The notes beneath the pieces are model-generated. The model worked only from the letters and a program-made list of their open reading frames with translations. It ran no database searches and had not been told where the DNA came from. Positions 1-10,480 of a stretch of DNA of 58,147 nucleotides are shown here, piece by piece. Source of the DNA: Blastomyces gilchristii SLH14081. Lineage: Eukaryota; Ascomycota; Eurotiomycetes; Onygenales; Ajellomycetaceae. How positions within the stretch are numbered: the stretch's first letter is position 1; every line of letters starts with the position of its first letter. Made by a program: the position numbers and the translations under genes. The stretch is from the NCBI RefSeq assembly GCF_000003855.2, contig NW_003101677.1, positions 3,074,246 to 3,132,392 on the forward strand, in the 5' to 3' direction.

Positions 1-474
1 TTCTTTCTCTTCTTTCCTCCCTTTTCTTCTCTCTTTTTTTTTTCTCTTTTTTTTTTGTGGAATTTTTTGTTTTTTTATTTTTTTTATATTTTATATTTTT
101 TTTTAATTAAAATGATATTAATTATAATCTGTGTTTAGAAAAGTAATGATATTTGATAACACTCTCTATTGAATTTTCAATAAATGAGCACTATATTATG
201 ATATTATGTAAGTGAGAAATGATTTTATAATCTCATTTAATATCATTTTCAATAATGAGATCAGAATGAAAATGTGACTAAGAATTCAAATATATTCTTT
301 ATCTGAGACTAGATTTTTATTTGAAAAGTGAATCTGAGATCTTTAATATTTGAAATAATGTGATTTGAAATCAATGTGATGAACAGAAACCATGATCAGA
401 AGTAATGCTTTTAGACAATGTGACAACTGTAAAGTTTGATCCTGGTTTCAGACACGGTCACACGGTCAGTCTAT
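1..474 (-). repeat. Left arm of a 0.5-kb inverted repeat, poly(T)-rich end, cut by window start
   Basis: This segment is the reverse complement of 13458 to about 13990. Both arms contain an A- or T-rich tract (1-115 here), an AATTAAAATGATATTAATTATAATC-type AT core, and end with tandem CACGGTCA units at 452-470. Differences between the arms are mainly C/T and G/A transitions. The arm also contains the TTTGATAACACTCTCT string that recurs in the hAT region (16310). I infer the left end of a hAT-like element running off the window on the minus strand. It could equally be an unclassified DNA-transposon end. Confidence 0.6.
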
Positions 475-861
475 ATATAACAGTCTGAGCTGATGAACTT
501 CTTCAGACTCTTACTGAAGCAGTATAATAAGAAGTATCTCAATTCTCTTCAGAACTATGTATAAAGACTGACATCTCAGAATGTTTAACACTTTAGAATT
601 CTGTGAATAATATTGAGTTTCTCAGTCTGAATCTCTACACACTCAGATAATGTAAGAGATGCATAATTTATATATAACTGATTATTCAGATTATGAATAA
701 CTGTATTAAACAATCTCTTGAGAATTCTACTAATCTGAGATATTGAACAGTATTAAATGCTTTATCTAAAACTGCAATCATTGTTTCTCTGTCACTTTAT
801 AAAAGAATTGTAGAAAGAATCTGCTGAAACTACTCAATATTTCTGATAGAATCTGATAAGA

Positions 862-1260
862 TGTGATAATTGACTTTGCTGTTGATCTCTCTGAGAGTAA
901 GAGTTATAAAAATATTCTGATTATTGTGAACTAATTAAGTAAAGATATAATGTTAAAATCTTATAATAAGATAAATTCTGAACAAGTTACTGAAGTCTTT
1001 CTATAGAGCTCATTCTATTGAATACATGAATTGCTCAGATCTATAGTATCAGATTGAGACTGTTAATTCATGAGCACTCTCTGAACAAGAATCTATCAAG
1101 TTCTCAAGATTATATACTCTTTGTTAACTATCTATCACTCTGAGACTGATGCTGTATCAGAAAAGACAATTCAGACTCTAATAAAGAATTATCTTTATAA
1201 GTTCTGTAATTATTTATAAGATGATTGATATGATCTTCTTCTACATGCAGAGATTACTAT
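862..1260 (+). pseudogene. Gypsy-B integrase catalytic core with intact D,D-35-E
   Basis: The frame reads VIIDFAVDLSESKSYKNIL and later SIVSD and SEKTIQTL, which fits the Ty3/gypsy integrase core that joins retroelement cDNA to the target. The candidate catalytic residues are Asp at 872-874, Asp at 1052-1054 and Glu at 1160-1162. All three lie in one frame, with 59 and 35 residues between them, which is the family spacing. Several tryptophan or arginine positions are TGA or TAA, so the protein cannot be made. Copy 2 on the other strand has lost the first Asp (AAC at the matching place). Confidence 0.8.
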
Positions 1261-1527
1261 TAATAACTGAGATATGTCTTAACAGGTGTAAACCTGTTCT
1301 TTCTTATACATAGTTATCACATGAAAGTGTTGAAGCTTCTAGAGACTACACAGTTCACACTAAATCTTCACAGTCTGATTCAGATCACTAATAATATGAT
1401 AATGAAGCTTCAAGATATCTATGACTGAGCAGAAGTCTTCATAACAAGTATTAAATAAGATTAAAAGAACTGAATCAATGTTCACTGAGATCTCACTTTA
1501 TAATATAAGATAGAAGATCTGATATGA

Positions 1528-1908
1528 TTGAATCTTAAGAATATACAGATTATATACTCATCTTATACACTGAATTACTGTTATATCAAGTACAAAGTGA
1601 TAGAAGTTCTAGACAGTCATAACTACTGTCTTAATATATTATCAGAGATTCATGATATCTTTTATACAAGCTTACTCTGCTGTACTATCACTGATCTGTT
1701 CTCTTCTCAACTGACTTCTGACTGACAGCTGTCAGAGATCATAGAAGAAGATAATGAACTTGAATAAGAGATTGAAAATATTCTTAATAAGAGATCTCAC
1801 AGCTGCAGCTGATAATATCTTGTGAAATGAGTCAGCTATAATCACTCAATCTGAACTCTGAGCTCTGCGCTATCTGAGACAGTATCTCTTGACTGATAAG
1901 AACTACAT
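1528..1908 (+). pseudogene. Integrase C-terminus plus chromodomain of Gypsy-B
   Basis: Residues YKVIEVLDSHN, IHDIFYTSLL and following match the conserved integrase tail of chromoviruses (a beta-rich region ending in IHxVFHxSLL). After about 15 residues a chromodomain follows at 1741-1908: E-x-E-I-E-N-I-L, then YLVK-stop-VSYNHSI-stop-T, where the two stops sit at the conserved aromatic-cage tryptophans. Chromodomains direct integration toward methylated-histone chromatin, which fits a heterochromatic location. A frameshift separates this part from the integrase core. Stops are TGA or TAA, as expected from GG-to-GA change. Confidence 0.8.
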
Positions 1909-2088
1909 ATCTGTGATTCTATATCACTTCTGAAAAGAGAGGACTAATGTGGCAGACTGCATCTGATTAATTATATAGACTATTTCATTACACTTCACAT
2001 ATTCCGCTGAAAGCTTCAATTCTCAGTCACTAATTATCAGCTGAAGAACTCATGAAATTTCTGTTCTTTCACTCTGAAGCTTCAGCAG

Positions 2089-2215
2089 GTGAGGTGGAGG
2101 GGGAATTATTTTAGGCAAAGTCAAACCGGCATCGAATGAGGGGTTGCGATGAAGGACGAAGAATGCGCGGGCGTCTTGGGACTGGAAATGTAGAAGGAAT
2201 AATAACTAACTACTA
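2089..2215 (+). repeat. GC-rich insertion inside the Gypsy-B LTR
   Basis: This stretch keeps CG and CC/GG dinucleotides (for example GAGGTGGAGGGGG and ATGCGCGGGCGTC), unlike the mutated LTR around it. Copy 2 at 7615-7640 lacks it. It ends GAAGGAATAATAA, like the tails of the SINEs and LINE here. The string TTCTTTCACT is found both just before it (about 2071) and after it (about 2236). It may be a short retroposon fragment or an unmutated piece of the ancestral LTR. Confidence 0.45.
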
Positions 2216-2391
2216 TCATGTATGCAGAGTCTCTATTCTTTCACTTCAAACCTTCATTGTGTATATATACAAATATTCACTCTGATCACTGATGCCCGCA
2301 CTTTCTCTTTCTTTCTTTCTGTAACATTTTCCACTTTTGTATTATAAGACCTATATATTATACCGATTTATTCAGCGTAGGCCTCTTACAG

Positions 2392-4457
2392 AATTATATA
2401 CAGCAAATTCTGTTGAGAAAAAATGTCAAGCTTTCATGAGAATTCTCTTTCAAAACTCATTAGATTCAGATTAACAGAAAGAGAATATATCACTTCACAA
2501 CTACATTGATGAAAATGACTGAGAATGGCCTGAAGTTACATAAGATGAATTAGAGTCAGCTATCTTCTCAAGTTCAATCAATCATTTAATTATTCAAAAT
2601 ATATATTTCTACTTAAAGAATGAATATTTTGAGCACTTTTTCAATCTCTTAAAAAATGATTATTATTCTCAATTCTGAAGAGAAGTCACTGAAGAGATCC
2701 TTGTAAAAGTTAATAGAAAAGATTCAATTTCTCAGTTATATAGAGTAGTATCTCTATTGAACTGTTGAGAAAAGGTTTTAAAAAAGATAATAGTTACTAA
2801 ACTATCTTTTATAAGCTCTATTAATGATTCTCTTCTATTTAGTGAATAAATAAGAGATAGAAAACAATACTCTGCAATTGATACTATTCTCTCAGTTGTT
2901 CATGATATTTAAATAGCAAAATATGAAGATCTGATCTCAACTGCAGTTTTTATTAATATAAAGATGCATTTAATCATGTTTCAAAGTCAAAGTTAATTCA
3001 GACTTTGAAGATGCTAAAACTGTCACCTTCTCTAATAAAATAAGTTAACTGTTTTATGTTTAAAAGAATCATACAACTATTCTTTGATAGAATAAAATAA
3101 GACAAGACTGAGATAAAAATAGAAGTATTATAAGAATCTTCAATCTGACTCATTAAATTTACAATATACACTGCATATCTATTCAAGAATAGAGATATGA
3201 AAATAGTAAGATCTTTAAGTTATGTGAATAATATTGATCTAGTCTACAGTTCAAAAACAAACAAAGAGAATTTAGAAGTGATTGAAAAAGCAGCAAAGAA
3301 AATCTTTGTTAAACTAGATATTAATTAAATTCAATTTAATATAATTCAAACTGAGTTAATTGATTTCTTTGCTAGATTCAATGAGAAAAAACTATATCTA
3401 ACTTTTTTGAATAAAGAGATTAAACCCAGTTTGAATGTCAAATGATTAAAAGTATGATTAAACTTCAAATTGAATTTTAAATATCATATTCAACAAAGAA
3501 CTATCAAGACAGAAAGACTATTGAATAGTATAATCAGACTATTAAATACAGAAAGAGATCTATTCTTTCAGAATATAAGACAGTTATATATAGTCTGTAT
3601 TACCTCAGTAGCTGATTATGAAGTTTAAGTTTAATGAAATAATCAAGAAAACTTTACTGAACTCTTTCAAAGTCTGTAAAACAGAGCTTTGAAAACAATT
3701 CTGAGAGTATTCAAATCATCTTCTATTAAAGCAATGAAAATTGAATCTTCAATTCTTTCTTCTACTATTAGATTTGAAAAGGTCTGTATAAACTATGCTC
3801 TGAGAGTTATAAAGATAAGCTCAAATCATATAATCAGAGAAAGAGTTTCTTCTTCATTTTCATCAATCAACTTAGGAAATGAACTGAATTGAAATAGATT
3901 TCTTAATTGAAATGAAAATAATTCTTCAAAGAAAATGCTCTCTCAACTATATAGATTATACTCACTGATTAAAAATCAATTTTCTTTATTAAATATTGAG
4001 ACAGTTGATCATGAGAAGATATCTCTCTGAAGAGAAAAGCTGAATCCTCTCATAGACTTATAAATAAATTAACTATCTAAAGAGAGACAATATGAATAGC
4101 ATTTGAAGATGATCTCTATAATCAATATAAAAGACTCTATTCTGATTTACTTAGATGACTTAAAAAATGAGAGTTTGAACAGAGTAGATGCAGACATTGC
4201 TTATACTGAAGATAATATTAATTTCATCTCAGATTTCTGAAATTTGAGCTGTGAATCTGAAGTCTTTGATGCTGAACTATTTATCATAGTAAAAGCTTTC
4301 AAACTTATTGAGATAAAATCTTATAAAAGAGAAAATAGCTTGAAAGAGGTATGAATATTCTCTGATAGTCAAGTTGCTTTGAAAAGACTTAAAAATAGTC
4401 AGATTCATAATGATTAAATGAATCTTGAACTGATTTTAAATTCTGTTATGAAGATTC
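2392..4457 (+). pseudogene. LINE ORF2 fragment: reverse transcriptase and RNase H (Tad1/I-like)
   Basis: The sense strand reads through non-LTR RT motifs with TGA at expected tryptophans: LYRVVSLLN, then SAIDTILSVVHDI, a one-base frameshift near 2965, then YVNNIDLVYS at about 3221. The usual YxDD box is YVNN, so both catalytic aspartates are lost. The linker after RT (3689-3892) is open for 67 codons and matches 36015-36218. RNase H follows: FDAELF with the catalytic Glu near 4274, and SDSQVALKRL with Asp at 4374. The match to the second LINE copy stops near 4457, before the HWVPAH motif. The left edge abuts a Gypsy-B LTR. Confidence 0.85.
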
Positions 4458-5440
4458 AAAGCAACACATTATCAGAAATTCATGAGCTTTTCAAATGCTT
4501 TTACAAACTGCTTCCCCGGGAACTTGCTCAGTTGTTCGAATAAGAACCCGCCGATAGATCCATCGAAAAGCCCTCGATCATATGAGCATTTGAACCCCAT
4601 GGCCGACTGCATACACCGTGTGGTGGTGGAGTTATTCAGCCAAACATGAATCAGATGTTGTTCAAAACTCCTGGGTGAGATTATCCCACACTCACCTCTA
4701 TCACACCACAACCCCGGGTCAAATTGTCATACAAATTGTAAGATGGAGAGACCTAGTCATATGCACCAATCATCTCTATTTTGAAAGACCTTCATTCTGT
4801 ACTTGTGAGGATATCTGATGAGCAACCTTTATGAAAACCCTGTCTATCTTTGATGTTCCAAAACATCAACACCAAGTCTCACTCACATACCGCCCTTCTC
4901 AATCTGGCCCATTCCTGGCAGAAATATACAAAAAGATACCTCAGCAATAATATCAAGCACATAATTAGAAGACACATCTGAAGTGCAACCTCCGCAAAAA
5001 CCCTGTCTATCTTTGATGTTTCAAAACATCAACGCCAAGTCTCACTCACGTATCCCCCTTGTCAATCTGGCCCACCTCTGACAAAAAGATACAAAAAGAT
5101 ACCTCAGTAATAGTATCAAGTATATAATCAATGAACACATCTAAAGTGCAACCTCTGCGTCTGTCTTTAATGTATCAAGACATCAATGCCAAGTCTCACT
5201 CATGTATCATCTTATTCAACCTGGCCTATCTTCAGCAGAAAGATATAAAAAGATGTCTTATTAACAGTCTTTAATACATAACTGACAGACATAATAACTA
5301 TAAAATCAGTATATCTTAAGATCTGACTGAGCCTTCAATTCCTGCATAGTGAGATATATTAAATCTAGTTTTAATATCTCAATATTCAATAGATTCTGCA
5401 AGGGATTGAGAACAGAAACACTAGGTTTCTATTGAATTTA
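4458..5440 (+). repeat. LINE 5-prime unit with about 162-bp tandem monomers
   Basis: The unit matches 29868-30680 and 41330-42142 in reverse complement. It has a GC-rich head (about 4500-4740) followed by about three monomers starting near 4838, 5000 and 5160. Each monomer contains CCTGTCTATCTTTGATG, a self-complementary ATGTTnCAAAACAT, and GATACAAAAAGATACCTCAG. The head keeps CG dinucleotides. Because it precedes ORF1 in two LINE copies, it is probably the internal promoter and 5-prime UTR. Here it directly follows ORF2 of another LINE piece, so the element order is permuted. Confidence 0.75.
4472..4711 (-). other. Outward-reading open frame at the LINE 5-prime end
   Basis: A frame of 79 codons runs antisense to the LINE. 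It shares the blocks RSFEQHL, NNSTTTR, MQSAMG, CSYDRG and FDGSIGG with the frame at 41934-42209 in the other LINE copy. The third copy (30450-30680) has a one-base insertion and is broken. There is no ATG at the start (GTG/TTG only), so translation is doubtful, and the conservation may simply reflect that this GC-rich head escaped mutation. No known domain recognised. Confidence 0.35.
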
Positions 5441-6284
5441 AGAATTAACTCTATATTGATATAATTATTGACAAAGTCTTTTATTTTAAGATATAAATAA
5501 CCAGTTCCTCTACATGTCACTGATAATATTTATATTATTATATAGAAACAGATTTATATTCTCTATAATATCAAGACTCTAAAGAGGAAAAGTCTTAGTA
5601 GAAGATATACAGTAATATATATCTTAGCAGTTTCTATCTCATTCTTCTGCAGCATTTAATGTAAAAAAATGAAAAAGATCTTAGAATTAGTTTTTTACTT
5701 CTCTTGAAAAAGTAATGTGTTTTTCTCTGTGTTTTACATAATGTTCTTACAAAGAATTAAAAACAGAGTTGTTTTCTGTCATAATTTCACATTCTTTTAA
5801 GTAAGAATTACTTTTTCAGTGACTGAAGAGCTCTCATTAATACTTAATTCTTTTTTAGACTCTTTATTAACTGATTCAAGTTGGACACTTGTTGTGTGAG
5901 AAGAATTAAATAATTTAGAATAAAATTGAATAGTTTTAATCAATTTCTCTGCAAAAAATTAACTTATTTTTTGTCAGTTTTTCTCTCAAAAACTGTCATA
6001 TTATCTGATTTATGATCAATTGATATCATACTTTTTCTCACTGTATCTCAAGAAAGAGATTGTAAAGATTTTATTGATTTATCTTAAAAATCAGTTTTAG
6101 TTTATTAGATTCTCTTCAAAAATCTAACCTAGTTACTGAACTAGTGTGAAAAAAAATCAGGTGTTTTATACATAAAAGTCTTTCATACTTCTTTTGAAAT
6201 AGTCTGACCGACTTTTCAATTGAAAATAGACTGATAAATCTCTCAATTGAAACAGTCTGACCAGCCTTTCATTGAGTGAGAAAA
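5440..6284 (+). other. LINE 5-prime UTR between monomers and ORF1
   Basis: No coding signal is visible. The stretch is AT-rich and aligns, in reverse complement, with 40510-41330 of the full LINE, including two related blocks AGTCTGACCGAC and AGTCTGACCAGC (6201-6262). It is therefore retained leader sequence and not unique DNA. Confidence 0.6.
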
Positions 6285-7471
6285 ATGAGTTCAAAAATAC
6301 ACTCAGTTAATGTGGAAAAAGATGCTTTCTCAGATGCTATTTCTGAGATTGAAATTCTGAAGAGACGAAAGAAAGAAGAAATAGAGAAACAACAAGTTCT
6401 TGAAATACAAGAGCTTGAAAAAGTCAGTAAAATTCTTGGAAAACAGTGTCTGATTGAGATAAATGAAGAGGTTTTGTTAATTCTTCATGATCAGGCTAGA
6501 CAACTACAGAAAGTGATTAAGTTCAAGCTTAGAATTTCAAACACAGTTAAAAATCATTGAAAATTTCTAGTACAATCACTGACTCTTCTTCATCTTTTTC
6601 TTTTAATCAGAAAAAAACATATGCTCAAGCAGTAAAATCTGCTGTTTCTAAATCTACTGTCTCAAAACCTGCTCAAAACTCTGAAAGTACTCAGAGAAAA
6701 AATACTTATACTTCTCTTCATAAGAAAGAAGCGAAGAAAATGCAAAAAGAGAAAAATATTTAAATCTTCAGAAATAGAAGACTTATTCTCAAAGTCTTAA
6801 ATAGAGAGATTCTGCAGAAGAACAAGCTGAACTCAAATCTCATTTTTAAAATTAGAAACAAAATCAATCAGCAGTTCTTTTCTCAGTTAATGTATAATAT
6901 TGAAGTGTAAAAATCAGTTATAGCTTCAATCACATTATCTTTCTTTGAAAATTTCATCATTCTAAGTACAATGCCTGAATTCAGCGTGGAATTTCTTATT
7001 GACAATGAGAATATCTGAAAATCAGTAAATAGAATCTCTGTTAAATAAAACAATTCTATCTAAGAGAGATGAAAAGTGAGATAAATTCATTCTTCATGAT
7101 ATTTCAGTCGAAATTTTTGACTGTGAGAAAAAAATGCTACTTCTCAAAAATAAGTTAGAAGAATAGAATTCTATTCAACTGAGAAAGAAGCCTGTATAAC
7201 TGAATTCAATTGAATTCAGACAAATCAGAACAAATGTCTCTGTTCTAGTTTATACAAAGTCACATGAACAATCAAAAATCTCTGAAGTAAGAGTGATGAT
7301 TTTGAAAATGAGAGTTTATGAATACAAAGACTCAAGAATGAATCTCAAAGCACAAACACAGTGTTTAAACTGTCAAAGATATGAACACTGTGCAATCTCT
7401 TATTTCAGAGACTCAAAATGTGAATTCTATATCAAAGATCACAAAACTATTGAGTATAAATATGAAATATT
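6285..7471 (+). pseudogene. LINE ORF1 (gag-like, zinc knuckles), truncated
   Basis: The likely start is the ATG at 6285 (A at -3), giving MSSKIHSVNVEKDAF; the other LINE copy has ATA at the same place. The N-terminal 90 residues are charged and helical (EIEILKRRKKEEIEKQQ). A one-base frameshift near 6556 leads into a Ser-rich segment with KTYAQAVKSA, as in Tad1-type ORF1 proteins. The C-terminal frame at 7293-7475 shows CCHC knuckles: TQCLNCQRYEHCAIS and CEFYIKDHK, with several Cys now Tyr. These proteins bind element RNA. The ORF is cut at 7471 by the Gypsy-B LTR. Confidence 0.75.
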
Positions 7472-9400
7472 GTAAGAGGCCTACGCCGAATAGATCAGTA
7501 TGATATTTATAGATCTTATATGACAAGGTGAAAAATGTTAAAGAAGAAAAAGAAAGAGAAAGTGTGAGAATTAGTGATCAGAGTGAATATTTATACACAT
7601 ATATAATAATGTACATGATGAAGCTTCAGAGTGAAAGAATAGAAATTTCATGAGTTTCAGCTAAGAATCAGTGATTAAGAATAATCAAGAATTAAAGCTT
7701 TCAGCAGAATCTATGAAGTGTAATGAAATAATCTATATAATTGATCAAGAGTAGCTTATCATATTAACCTCTCTCTTCTCTGATCATGTGTAGTTCTCAT
7801 CAGTTAAGAGCCGTGGTCTCAGATAACACAGAACTCAGAGTTCAGATCAGATAATTATAGCTGACTCATTTTACAAGATATTATCAGCTGCAGCTGTGAG
7901 ATCTCTGATTGAGAATATTCTCAATCTCTCACCCAAGTTCATTATCTTCTTATATGAACTCTGACAGCTGTCAGTCAGAAGTTAGTTGAGAAGAGAATGA
8001 CTCAGTAATAGTATAGCAGAGCAAGCTCATGTGAAACACATCATGAATCTCTGACAGAGTATTAAGACAGTAGTTACAGCTGTCTAGAACTTCTATCACT
8101 GTGTATTTTACAAAATGATAATTCAATGTACAGAATGAGTGTGTGATCTGTATATTTCTAAGATTTAATTATACAAGATCTTCTATCTTATACTGTTCTG
8201 TGAAATCTTATCAGATATTAACTTGATCTTCTTAATCTTGTTCAACACTCATCATGAAGACTTCTGCTCAGTCACAGATATCTTGAAGCTTTCTCACTAT
8301 ATTATCAGTGATCTGAATTGAACTACAGAGATTTAGTGTGAACTGTGTGATCTCTAGAAGATTTAACACTTTCATATAATAACTGTGTATAAGAAAGAAC
8401 AGGCTTACATCTGTTAAGATAGCATCTCAGTCATTGATAGTAATCTCTGTGTGTAGAAGAAGATTATATCAATCATCTTATAAGTGAATATAGAACTTAT
8501 AAAGAAAATTCTTTACAGTCTGAATTATCTGTTCTGATGCATTATCAGTCTCAGAGTGATAGACAGTTAATAAAGTGTGTAATCTTAAGAACTTGATAGA
8601 TTCTTATTCAGAGAGTGCTCATGAATTAACAGCTCTGATCTGATACTATAGATATGAGTAATTCATGCATTCAATAGAACAGGCTTCATAGAAAGACTTC
8701 AGTGACTTGTTCAGTATTCATCTTATCATAAGATTTCAATATTATATCTTTACTTAATCAGTTCATAATAATTAAAACATTTCTACAACTTGTACTCTCA
8801 GAGAGATTAATAGTGAAGTTAATTATCACATCTTAAGAGATTCTATCAGAGATATTAAGCAGTTTCAGCAGCTCTTTTCTACAGTTCTTTTACAAGATGA
8901 TAGAGAAATAATGATTACAGTTTCAGACAAAACATCTGATACTGTTTAATATCTCAGACTAGTAGAACTCTCAAGAGATTATTCAATACAGTTGTGCATG
9001 ACCTGAGTGATCAGTTATATAAGAATCATGCATCTCTTGCATTTATATGCTACAATTCATTTAGTGTAGATTCAGAAGATATTCTGATTAGTGAAGTATA
9101 TATAGTATCATAAGTAGTCTCATTATAATCAACTAATATCTTCAGATTCAAGAGTCAGTGTTCTCAGTTCATTTAACATGTGTCAATTATATTGAATAGC
9201 ATATCTTACTCTCATTGTGAGATAGCATCTGTTATTAAGTTCTAACTACTGAAGTGATAGTGTATAGTGAAATGAAAACAGTTTAATACCTTGAACTATT
9301 ACATCTGACATTTGATAAGATTGCAGATAATTATGAAATACTTGAGATTCTTATAATCTGTGATTATCTCAAATTTGAAGATACTTCAGAGTTCAGAGTC

Positions 9401-9634
9401 TCATTCTTCTAAACAGTGTATAATTATGAGAAGTTTCTTATTATAGATCTTGTAATTGCATTCAGCAGAACTAAGTTTCTTAGATATAAAGATATATAAT
9501 TGTAAGACATCTTTATTATTATATTGTAATATAGCTTCTTCTATGATATAGTCAGAGAAATCATCTTCAATAACTCTTTTATAATCAGAATCAAATATTA
9601 TCAGCAGAGAAATATTAATAAATATCTTCTTCAT
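9401..9634 (-). pseudogene. Gypsy-B RNase H domain (open segment)
   Basis: The 77-codon frame contains DFSDYIIEEAILQY, then ISKKLSSAECNYKIYNKKLL. This matches the Ty3/gypsy RNase H pattern DASDxAIGAVLxQ followed by SKKLxxAExNYxIxxKELLAI. The first Asp (in DFSDY) and the Glu (in AECNY) of the active site are present. It lies directly downstream of the RT on the minus strand. It is a fragment of a broken pol frame, not an independent gene. Confidence 0.8.
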
Positions 9635-9949
9635 TTATATGAATACAGCTTCAGTGTCTGCTGATCACTGAAATACTGAGTTCTTCTTAGTAAGTTCTGT
9701 AAGTGATCTTGTAATATCTGAGAAGTTTTATATAAATCACTGATAGAAGTTAGTAAATCTGATGAAGTATTATTCATCTTTCACAGTACATGAAGTTTCT
9801 CATTCAAGAATAATGAAGATCTTCTCAGAATTCATTTGAATCTTCTTATCAGCTTCTATGATAAAATCTAGGTATTTTATACTCTTAACTCTAAAATTAT
9901 ACTGATCAATATCTACAGATAGTTCTGCTTCTTATAATTATTGTAATAC

Positions 9950-10480
9950 TCTTTACATATGTTTTTAATATTTCTTTCTGAATTGATTAATGAAGATGAG
10001 AATATTATCTAGATATGAAGATATAAATTTATTAAGAAAATCTCAGAGTGCTCAGTTAATATACTTCTGAAATGTACTGAAAGTATTAGTCAGTTCAAAG
10101 AGTGTCACTACTCATTTAAAGAGATTATAACATGTTCAGAATACTGTAAGTTATTCATCTTCTTCAGTGATACAAATCTTATCAAACATAGCAATGACAT
10201 CTAGCTTTGTAAATTATTAAGCTTGTCTGATACATACTAGGATTTTGTTGATAAGAGATAAGAGATAACAATATTTCTTTATCAATCTATTCAGATTTCA
10301 ATAGTTCACACAGAATCAGAGTTCTTTATCTGATTTCTTCACAGAGAGAATAGAAGCTGTAGCAGAAGAGTTACTAATATATATAAATCTCTTATTCAAC
10401 AGATCATTGAGTGTTTTTCAAAGAAGAAGTTCATCTTACAACATATTATAAAGAGAGTCTTATAATAACTCAGAGTTTTT
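9950..10480 (-). pseudogene. Gypsy-B reverse transcriptase, broken
   Basis: The minus strand reads KLDVIAMFDKI (palm motif A), then VVTLFELTNTFSTFQKYIN and SSYLDNILIF. The last is the YLDD box at 9992-10015 with its second Asp changed to Asn. TGA stands at the expected tryptophans or arginines. The same segment is present at 13029-13457 and 46867-47408. Confidence 0.8.

Larger units (their letters stand above)
475..2391 (+). mobile_element. Gypsy-B copy 1: 5-prime truncated Ty3/gypsy chromovirus (integrase, chromodomain, 3-prime LTR)
   Basis: Only the 3-prime part of the element remains. It begins abruptly where the inverted-repeat arm stops, runs through the integrase core (about 860-1250), the integrase C-terminus (1528-1725), a chromodomain (1741-1908) and an LTR ending GGCCTCTTACA at 2391. 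Its internal part matches 7472-9000 in reverse complement, which is copy 2. Reading frames are interrupted by TGA and TAA at positions expected to be tryptophan, arginine or glutamine. The LTR carries an extra GC-rich stretch (2089-2215) absent from copy 2. Confidence 0.8.

Noticed and set aside
4618..4818. 66-codon plus-strand frame in the LINE 5-prime head
   Set aside because: Opposite to the better conserved minus-strand frame, and not preserved in the other 5-prime units.
4838..5320. CRISPR-like array
   Set aside because: The repeat unit is about 162 bp with no unique spacers, recurs at the 5-prime end of LINEs, and the genome is eukaryotic.
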